DNA of 20,059 nt from Rhodoluna sp. (GTDB lineage: Bacteria; Actinomycetota; Actinomycetes; Actinomycetales; Microbacteriaceae): the NCBI GenBank assembly GCA_026393335.1, contig JAPLAJ010000077.1, positions 1-20,059 on the forward strand, in the 5' to 3' direction. Made by a program: the position numbers and the translations under genes. The notes below the pieces were generated by a model that saw only the letters and a list, made by a program, of their open reading frames with translations, was not told the origin of the DNA and did no database searches. Below, piece by piece: positions 14,797 to 20,059 of the stretch. Position 1 is the stretch's first letter. The number at the start of each line of letters is the position of its first letter.

Positions 14797-14893
14797 CAAA
14801 AAAGGCTCTGACTTGGTATCTAAACTCAGGGTTACCCAATCCTATTGGCAGGTTTCTAGCAGATTGCTGGATATTCAGCTCCTAGCCCCTTTA

Positions 14894-14923
14894 TTGCGCC
14901 TATCGGCTTAAACTTGCTATACA
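14894..14923 (+). promoter_or_regulatory. Candidate promoter of the fhaA-pbpA operon
   Basis: TTGCGC (14894-14899) and TATACA (14918-14923) are 18 bp apart, which would start transcription near 14930 and give a very short leader. The leader contains AAGGA (14930-14934), 6 nt before the TTG start at 14941. The rest of the 14760-14940 gap shows no tRNA or other feature I can recognise. Confidence 0.5.
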
Positions 14924-14940
14924 GCGAGTAAGGAAAAGTT

Positions 14941-15630
14941 TTGGGAATCATAGAGAACTTTGAGCGTCGCCTTGAAACCTTTGTTAACGGTGCCTTTTCT
15001 AAGGCATTCAAGTCACAATTGCAGCCAGTTGAAATTAGTGCTGCTATCAAGGCAAAGATGGACGTTAGCGCTGCCGTGATTGGTAAGGACCGTATTCTTG
15101 CTCCTAACGAATTCAGGGTGTCACTATCCCAACCAGATCTTCTTCGCCTAAATTCCCTGGGCGATAACTTAGTGGCTGAAATAACCAAACAAGTCTCCTC
15201 ACATGCCAAGAAGCAGCGCTACCAGCTAACTGATGCTTTAGCTATCTCCCTTGCCTCTTCATCAAATCTTGCTGTTGGCCAAATCAACGTTTCCGCCAGT
15301 GGTAGTAAAGCTGAGCAGGTAGCAAATGTTTCTTGGGTGCCTGCGATAGACATTGCAGGTAAGCGATACCTGCTTGCTAAAGCTAAGACAACAATCGGTA
15401 GAGACATTTCTGCAGACATCCAAGTAAATGATGCTGGACTATCGAGAACCCACTTCGCAATCAACTGGGATGGAAGCTCAGCAACTGTTGAAGATCTTGG
15501 TTCAACTAATGGCACAACTGTTGCGGGACTAAATGTGAAAACACAAAGCATTGGGGCTGACACAGTTATCAAAGCAGGCCGCACAGAATTTATCTTTAGA
15601 GTCATCGCTAAGAATCAGGGTGGTGAGTAA
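14941..15630 (+). CDS. fhaA: FhaA-like protein: DUF3662 domain plus FHA domain, short linker
   Basis: 229 residues. The N-terminal DUF3662 (FhaA_N) domain, about 1-117, begins MGIIENFERRLE and includes the PVEISAAI helix. An FHA phospho-threonine-binding domain follows at about 142-222, with the conserved GR (153-154), S168/R169/H171 (LSRTH) and N190-G191 (STNGT). In mycobacteria FhaA binds phosphorylated MviN and other PknB substrates at the membrane and restrains peptidoglycan synthesis. Mycobacterial FhaA is over 500 residues because of a long disordered linker; here the linker is only about 25 residues. The start is TTG at 14941, supported by AAGGA 6 nt upstream. It is the first gene of the operon, and fhaB begins 2 nt after its stop. 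The protein should be cytosolic and membrane-associated through partners. Confidence 0.92.
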   Translation: MGIIENFERRLETFVNGAFSKAFKSQLQPVEISAAIKAKMDVSAAVIGKDRILAPNEFRVSLSQPDLLRLNSLGDNLVAEITKQVSSHAKKQRYQLTDALAISLASSSNLAVGQINVSASGSKAEQVANVSWVPAIDIAGKRYLLAKAKTTIGRDISADIQVNDAGLSRTHFAINWDGSSATVEDLGSTNGTTVAGLNVKTQSIGADTVIKAGRTEFIFRVIAKNQGGE

Positions 15631-15632
15631 GC

Positions 15633-16157
15633 GTGAGTGAACTAGCCCTTTTTATTGTTAGAGCGGGATTCCTAATTATCCTGTGGCTATTTGTGCTCAG
15701 CATTATTTCGATTATCAGAGCTGATCTGTTTAGTGAGCGAGTGCTATCTAAGGTTGTTGAAAAGAATTTGCCAACATCTGTGTCTTCTCCTACTACAGGA
15801 ATTACCAGCGTTGGAAATTTTTCAGCTGCACCAGGTTCTGCAACTATTGTTTCTGCAATCAGTGAAACACCAGCAACTCTTGTAGTTATCGATGGTCCAC
15901 TGCAGGGGCTAGAGCTTGTGCTGGATCGAAAAGAGATTCGCATAGGTCGAGCTCCGAATAATGAATTTGTTATCGATGATGACTACGCCTCTTCGCAACA
16001 CGCAAGACTCCAGCGCACAGATGATGGTTGGCTGCTTCAAGATCTGAACTCGACTAATGGAACATATGTTGATGGCGCTCGCATCGGAGCACCAGTTGCC
16101 ATCAAACAAGACATGCAAGTTCGCATAGGCAAAACAATCTTTGAGCTAAGAGGTTAG
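15633..16157 (+). CDS. fhaB: FhaB-like membrane-anchored FHA-domain protein
   Basis: 174 residues. One N-terminal transmembrane helix (about 5-28) is followed by a Ser/Thr/Pro-rich linker (about 45-80) and a C-terminal FHA domain (about 82-172) with RIGRAPNNE (Arg106), SSQHA (Ser121, His123) and LNSTNGTYV (Asn142, Gly143). All phospho-threonine-contacting positions are kept, so it should bind phosphorylated partners in the cytosol. In mycobacteria the equivalent protein (FhaB/FipA) is phosphorylated by the operon's kinases and linked to cell division and wall growth. The linker Thr residues, for example in TSVSSPTTG, could be phosphorylated here, which is inference. The start is GTG at 15633, 2 nt after the fhaA stop; GGTGAG upstream is a moderate Shine-Dalgarno sequence. 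pstP follows after 2 nt. Confidence 0.9.
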   Translation: MSELALFIVRAGFLIILWLFVLSIISIIRADLFSERVLSKVVEKNLPTSVSSPTTGITSVGNFSAAPGSATIVSAISETPATLVVIDGPLQGLELVLDRKEIRIGRAPNNEFVIDDDYASSQHARLQRTDDGWLLQDLNSTNGTYVDGARIGAPVAIKQDMQVRIGKTIFELRG

Positions 16158-16159
16158 TT

Positions 16160-17413
16160 ATGGCTATAAGAATTGTTAGCTCTTCTCGAAGCGATAAAGG
16201 CAAAATACGCGCCAGTAATCAAGACAGTGGTTATGCAGGAGTCAACCTTTATGTTGTAGCTGACGGTATGGGTGGTCACGCTGGTGGAGATATTGCTTCT
16301 GCTATGGCTACCCAACATGTTGCTAAAGCAGATGATGTTTACCCTGACAGTGATCAAGCGATGGGTGCACTGCTTGAAGCCATGAAGGAAGCTAACCAAA
16401 ATCTTTCAGAGACAGTAAATCAATTTAGTTATCTAGCTGGCATGGGCACAACCATGGACGCAGTTCTGTTCACCGATGAGATTGCCAACATCGCACACAT
16501 CGGCGACTCAAGAGTTTATCTCTTGCGTGATTCCAAAATGATTCAGGTGACCAAAGATCACACCTTTGTTCAGCAGTTGGTAGATTCAGGAAAGATTACT
16601 GAGGAAGAAGCTCTCTACCACCCTAGAAGAAATGTAATTCTTCGAGTGCTGGGTGACACCTCTGAAGAACCTGAATTTGATATCCATCAACTAGAAGTAA
16701 AAGTTGGCGACAGGTTATTACTTTGTTCAGATGGTTTATGTGGAGTAGTGCCAGCACCGCTTATCGAAGAGAACATGAAATTAGCTGACCTTGATGAAGC
16801 GATAGAACTTCTTATTGATGAAGCAAAAGAATATGGTGCTCCAGATAACGTAACTGTATTACTCCTAGAGGTTCGTGAAGCTGACGATGGAGCAGAGATT
16901 GCTCAGCCGGTTACCTGGTTGGGTTCTGCTGCCAACGAAGTTGTTATCAAACCAAATAGTGCTGGCAGAATTCTAGAAATGTTTAGCCCGATGCGCTGGC
17001 TTGAAGCTATGCGGGATGCTGGCAGGAAAGAGTCTTTCTATTCAGTAAACGATCCAGCATTAGCTAAGGCCATCGGTGAGTTCGGTGGCAAGGTTCGTTC
17101 ATGGCGCATGCGAGGTGTCGCATTCTTCTTAGCGCTCGCGTTGTTCTCAGGGGCTGCGATGTGGGGAATCTATTCATACATTCAAACTCGTTATTACTTA
17201 GGTGTTGAGAATGGCAATGTCGTTATCTACCAGGGAATAAAGGAAAGCTTTGGTGGCTTTGGCTTCTCAAAGCTCTATCAGGAATCTGAGATCAAGCTCT
17301 CTGAACTTCCTGACTTCCAGCAAGAACTTCTTTTGAAAAGCATTTCGGCAGACTCACTTGCCGATGCCCAAGCAAAGCTAGAAAAGATTCTAGAGAGTTC
17401 TAAGAATGGCTAA
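16160..17413 (+). CDS. pstP: PP2C-type Ser/Thr protein phosphatase PstP
   Basis: 417 residues. The cytosolic PP2C domain (about 1-240) has the metal-binding series VADGMGGH (Asp35), MGTT (95-98), HIGDSR (Asp116), CSDG (Asp191) and PDNVTVL (Asp229), so it should be an active Mn/Mg-dependent phosphatase. A juxtamembrane region (240-317), one transmembrane helix (about 318-341) and a small extracellular domain (342-417, starting YYLGVENGNVVIYQGI) follow, as in mycobacterial PstP. It reverses phosphorylation by the PknA/PknB kinases expected downstream of the window, acting on the FHA proteins and wall enzymes. The start is ATG at 16160, with AGAGG about 6 nt upstream and 2 nt after fhaB. Its end overlaps rodA by 8 nt (ATGGCTAA). 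It is shorter than the ~515 residues of the mycobacterial protein, mostly in the regions outside the catalytic domain. Confidence 0.95.
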   Translation: MAIRIVSSSRSDKGKIRASNQDSGYAGVNLYVVADGMGGHAGGDIASAMATQHVAKADDVYPDSDQAMGALLEAMKEANQNLSETVNQFSYLAGMGTTMDAVLFTDEIANIAHIGDSRVYLLRDSKMIQVTKDHTFVQQLVDSGKITEEEALYHPRRNVILRVLGDTSEEPEFDIHQLEVKVGDRLLLCSDGLCGVVPAPLIEENMKLADLDEAIELLIDEAKEYGAPDNVTVLLLEVREADDGAEIAQPVTWLGSAANEVVIKPNSAGRILEMFSPMRWLEAMRDAGRKESFYSVNDPALAKAIGEFGGKVRSWRMRGVAFFLALALFSGAAMWGIYSYIQTRYYLGVENGNVVIYQGIKESFGGFGFSKLYQESEIKLSELPDFQQELLLKSISADSLADAQAKLEKILESSKNG

Positions 17414-18758
17414 AGCTACTGGCCTGTTTAGGGTTATGCCAAAGAAAAGAAACCTAGAACTATTAATGCTGCTTTTTGGCTTTGGTCTGTTTGCTTTCGA
17501 GCTCTCCCAGGTGCAGTTAGCAACAATACAAATTCTTAGAGAAGACGCTTGGTTTATTTGGGCATTGCCTGTTCTAGCAGCTAGCGTGTTTCACCTAGTC
17601 CTTAGATTTAAAGCAAGCGATGCAGACCCAATCATTTTGCCGATAGGTTTCCTACTGAACTCTCTCGGTATCACGATGATTTACCGACTAGACCTAGTCA
17701 AAGCACTTGATGATCCAGATCGCACCGTAGGAGAACGGCAAGTGATTTGGACTGTTATCGCCATAGTGTTGGCAGCAGCTGTGCTCTGGTTGGTGCGCTC
17801 ACATTTGTCATTTAGAAAATACATTTACTCGGCAATGGCTCTAGGTATCATCTTGTTGATTCTGCCTTTGCTACCGGTAATTGGTAATCCAACCAGTGGT
17901 GCGCACCTATCAGTTCGAATAGGCCCAATAAGTTTTCAACCTGGTGAACTTGCAAAGATTGCTTTCATTGTTTTCTTCGCGGGCTATCTAACCTCTAGGC
18001 GTGAAGCACTTGCCGTGGTTGGTAGAAAAGTACTCGGCATAAGAATTCCACCTGCCAGAGAGCTAGGACCAATTGTCTTTATCTGGCTTGCCAGCTTAGG
18101 TGTGTTGGTTTTGCAGAGAGATCTTGGAACTTCTCTTTTGTATTTTGGTTTGTTCCTTGTTCTTCTATATGTTGCTACCGGCAGAGCATTCTATGTTCTA
18201 GTTGGTTTGGTTATGTTCGTAGCTGGTGCACTAATCGCATCAAGACTTATGAACTACGTTGGCGATCGAGTATCGGCTTGGCTAGATCCACTAAGTGATT
18301 TGAACTATGGAGCAATCGGTGGTTCATATCAATTAGTGCAATCGATGTTTGGCTTAGCTCACGGCGGATTATTTGGCACCGGTTTAGGTGGAGGGTTACC
18401 TTCAATAGTGCCACTTGCTGAAAGCGACTTCATCATCTCTGCTATCGGTGAAGAACTTGGTCTGGTTGGTTTCTTTGCACTGCTATCGCTATACATGGTT
18501 CTAGTTGCTAGAGCACTTCGTATCGCTAATGCTCACGCAGATGATTTCAGTAAGTTACTAGCTGTAGGTTTGGGTTTTGTTATTGCATTACAGTGCTTCA
18601 TTGTTATCGGTGGTGTGCTGAGAGTTGTTCCACTCACTGGTCTTACCACTCCTCTTCTGGCTGCCGGTGGATCTTCGCTAGTTGCCAACTGGATAATTAT
18701 TGCTTTGCTGCTACGGCTCTCAGATACCCTACCTAAACCTGGGACGGTGAGTGAATGA
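17406..18758 (+). CDS. rodA: SEDS-family peptidoglycan polymerase RodA (FtsW/RodA/SpoVE)
   Basis: 450 residues and about 10 transmembrane helices. It polymerises lipid II into glycan strands during wall elongation. Family landmarks are QPGELAKIAF (178-187, Glu181), the catalytic-type Asp239 in LQRDLGTSLL, the extracellular loop with HGGLFGTGLGGG (319-330), ESDFIISAIGEELG (339-352), and GLTTPLLAAGGSS near the C-terminus. It is called RodA rather than FtsW because it sits directly before the class B PBP in the fhaA-pknB type operon; sequence alone separates the two less firmly. The ATG at 17406 overlaps the end of pstP by 8 nt, and the TGA overlaps the pbpA ATG by 4 nt (ATGA), so the three proteins are probably made in step. 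RodA and PbpA are expected to form one complex in the membrane. Confidence 0.94.
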   Translation: MAKATGLFRVMPKKRNLELLMLLFGFGLFAFELSQVQLATIQILREDAWFIWALPVLAASVFHLVLRFKASDADPIILPIGFLLNSLGITMIYRLDLVKALDDPDRTVGERQVIWTVIAIVLAAAVLWLVRSHLSFRKYIYSAMALGIILLILPLLPVIGNPTSGAHLSVRIGPISFQPGELAKIAFIVFFAGYLTSRREALAVVGRKVLGIRIPPARELGPIVFIWLASLGVLVLQRDLGTSLLYFGLFLVLLYVATGRAFYVLVGLVMFVAGALIASRLMNYVGDRVSAWLDPLSDLNYGAIGGSYQLVQSMFGLAHGGLFGTGLGGGLPSIVPLAESDFIISAIGEELGLVGFFALLSLYMVLVARALRIANAHADDFSKLLAVGLGFVIALQCFIVIGGVLRVVPLTGLTTPLLAAGGSSLVANWIIIALLLRLSDTLPKPGTVSE

Positions 18759-20059
18759 CTCCCGAGATCAAACGCGTAGCCAATTTCATTCTTCTGATGT
18801 TCCTATCGCTCTTCGTTGCGGCCAGTGCCATGCAGGTGGTTAATGCTGAGTCACTAAATAATGATTCGCGTAATCAAAGAGCTGTCTATGACGGTTATAA
18901 AACTCAACGTGGTGCCATCTTGGTTAACAACAAGCCGATCGCAGAATCCGTAAAGACTTCAAATGCTTACCGCTACCTGCGCAAATACACTGGTGAGCAA
19001 TACAGTGCGATAACAGGTTTCTACTCTCTGTTCCAAGGTAGAACTGGTTTAGAGAATGCACTAGATAGTTCACTGCGTGGAGATAACTCCGCGGCTTTCT
19101 TTGAATCACTAAATGCATTGCTCTCTGGCAATCCTGTTTCAGGTGCATCGGTTGAACTAACCATTGATGAAGATGTGCAGAAGGTTGCCTGGGATGCTCT
19201 GGGAGAAATGAAGGGTGCTGTTGTAGCAATTGAGCCTTCAACAGGTCGCATACTAGCTCTTGTTTCTAAATCAGGATTTGATGCAAATCTGCTCTCCACT
19301 CACAACACAGCAGATGCCTCGACAAATTACAAAAAGTTGCTAACCGATAAAAACTCTCCTCTGATTAATAGAGCTATCGGTGGCAATCTTTATGCGCCTG
19401 GTTCGGTATTCAAACTCATTGTGGCTGCAGCTGCATTTGAATCAGGTGAATACACACCACAAAGCAAACTTCCTAACCCAAGCTCGTTTATTTTGCCTGG
19501 CACCAAAACTGCAATCACTAACTCTGGTGAAGGTAAGTGTGGTGGAGCAAAGACCGTATCTATTGCAACCGCTCTAAAGCTTTCTTGCAATGTGCCTTTC
19601 GCTCAATTAGGAATTGCTCTGGGCCAGGAAGCAATTGCTAAGCAGGCTAAAGCTTTTGGCTTTGGTGATGAGCTTTCTATTCCTTTGAAGGTAACCCCGA
19701 GTGTTTACCCTGAGAATCTTGATGACGCTCAAACTGGTCTAACCGCATTTGGGCAATTCGATGTTCGAGTGAGTCCACTTCAAATGGCTATGGTCTCTGC
19801 AGCTATTGCTAATGCAGGTATAGAAATGAAGCCTTATCTAGTAGATCAAATCTTCACTTCTAACTTGACTCTGCTTGAAGAAGGTACACCAACTGAACTT
19901 AGACGCTCAGTTACAACCAGCACAGCTGAACGAATCAAACAGATGATGATCTCTGCCGTTTCCTCAGGTGTTAGTTCTAATGCTCGTATTCCAGGGGTGG
20001 AGGTAGCTGGCAAGACAGGCACTGCAGAAAATGGTGTGAAAGATCCGTATACGCTTTGG
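18755..20059 (+). CDS. pbpA: Class B penicillin-binding protein PbpA (3' end outside the window)
   Basis: 435 codons are visible from the ATG at 18755, and the frame is still open at the last base. It begins with a short cytosolic tail and one transmembrane helix (about 8-27), then a non-catalytic region starting TQRGAILVNN (typical of PBP2/PbpA) and a transpeptidase domain. All three active-site motifs are present: SVFK with nucleophile Ser217 and Lys220, S-C-N at 277-279, and KTGT beginning at Lys420. The enzyme crosslinks peptidoglycan on the outer membrane face and partners RodA, whose stop codon overlaps its start by 4 nt. The family length is about 480-490 residues, so roughly 50 residues are missing to the right. 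The downstream genes would normally be pknA and pknB. Confidence 0.95.
   Translation, partial: MTPEIKRVANFILLMFLSLFVAASAMQVVNAESLNNDSRNQRAVYDGYKTQRGAILVNNKPIAESVKTSNAYRYLRKYTGEQYSAITGFYSLFQGRTGLENALDSSLRGDNSAAFFESLNALLSGNPVSGASVELTIDEDVQKVAWDALGEMKGAVVAIEPSTGRILALVSKSGFDANLLSTHNTADASTNYKKLLTDKNSPLINRAIGGNLYAPGSVFKLIVAAAAFESGEYTPQSKLPNPSSFILPGTKTAITNSGEGKCGGAKTVSIATALKLSCNVPFAQLGIALGQEAIAKQAKAFGFGDELSIPLKVTPSVYPENLDDAQTGLTAFGQFDVRVSPLQMAMVSAAIANAGIEMKPYLVDQIFTSNLTLLEEGTPTELRRSVTTSTAERIKQMMISAVSSGVSSNARIPGVEVAGKTGTAENGVKDPYTLW

Noticed and set aside
14760..14940. A tRNA or small RNA gene upstream of fhaA, as in some actinobacteria
   Set aside because: No cloverleaf, T-loop consensus or CCA-adjacent acceptor stem could be found by eye, and only promoter-like elements were supported.

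Overview
The window looks like part of a compact, fairly low-GC actinobacterial chromosome. By eye the GC is in the mid-40s percent; it was not computed. The strongest taxonomic cue is the right end. It carries fhaA, fhaB, pstP, rodA and pbpA in the order known from Actinomycetota, where pknA and pknB usually follow. A fused proline catabolic enzyme of about 1150 residues, a cytosolic M13 peptidase, frequent GTG/TTG starts, tiny or overlapping gene junctions and leaderless-looking promoters suggest a small-genome aquatic member, perhaps a Microbacteriaceae 'Luna'-type or similar freshwater/marine actinobacterium. That placement is inference.

Layout. At 1-2339 (+) are the 3' part of a thiamine-type ABC transporter binding protein and its fused two-domain permease, with no ATPase gene after them. 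At 2305-3150 (-) is a solitary beta-class DNA methyltransferase. At 3168-3461 (+) is a tiny GNAT-fold protein. At 3458-7802 (-) is a two-gene unit, a PutA-type proline dehydrogenase/P5C dehydrogenase followed by a monoacylglycerol-lipase-like hydrolase. At 7956-10701 (+) is a tight three-gene redox unit: a ferric-reductase/NOX-like transmembrane flavocytochrome, a secreted FMN-binding protein on a Pro/Thr-rich stalk with an SGAT flavinylation site, and ApbE flavin transferase. At 10684-13213 (-) are an M13 zinc metallopeptidase and a hotdog thioesterase. At 13267-14175 (+) is trhO (tRNA U34 hydroxylase), ending in a strong bidirectional terminator. At 14253-14759 (-) is an uncharacterised secreted protein with a His/Gly/Lys patch and two internal beta-type repeats. 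At 14941-20059 (+) is the cell-wall and Ser/Thr-phosphorylation signalling operon, cut off inside pbpA.

How genes work together. The 7956-10701 unit most plausibly moves electrons from cytosolic NAD(P)H through FAD and two haems across the membrane to FMN bound covalently on an extracellular carrier, with ApbE installing the FMN. This follows the known pattern of extracytosolic flavinyl transfer systems, but the final acceptor is unknown. The right-end operon couples phospho-threonine sensing (two FHA proteins and the PP2C phosphatase) to the elongation-type peptidoglycan polymerase pair RodA/PBP2. The proline unit converts proline to glutamate.

No rRNA, tRNA, CRISPR array, insertion sequence or integrase was recognised. 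No gene-free stretch exceeds 300 bases; the longest are about 180 bp (14760-14940) and 153 bp (7803-7955), and both hold candidate promoters. I saw no convincing undescribed system. The best leads are the flavinyl-transfer operon with an ApbE that lacks an export signal, and the secreted repeat protein at 14253-14759.
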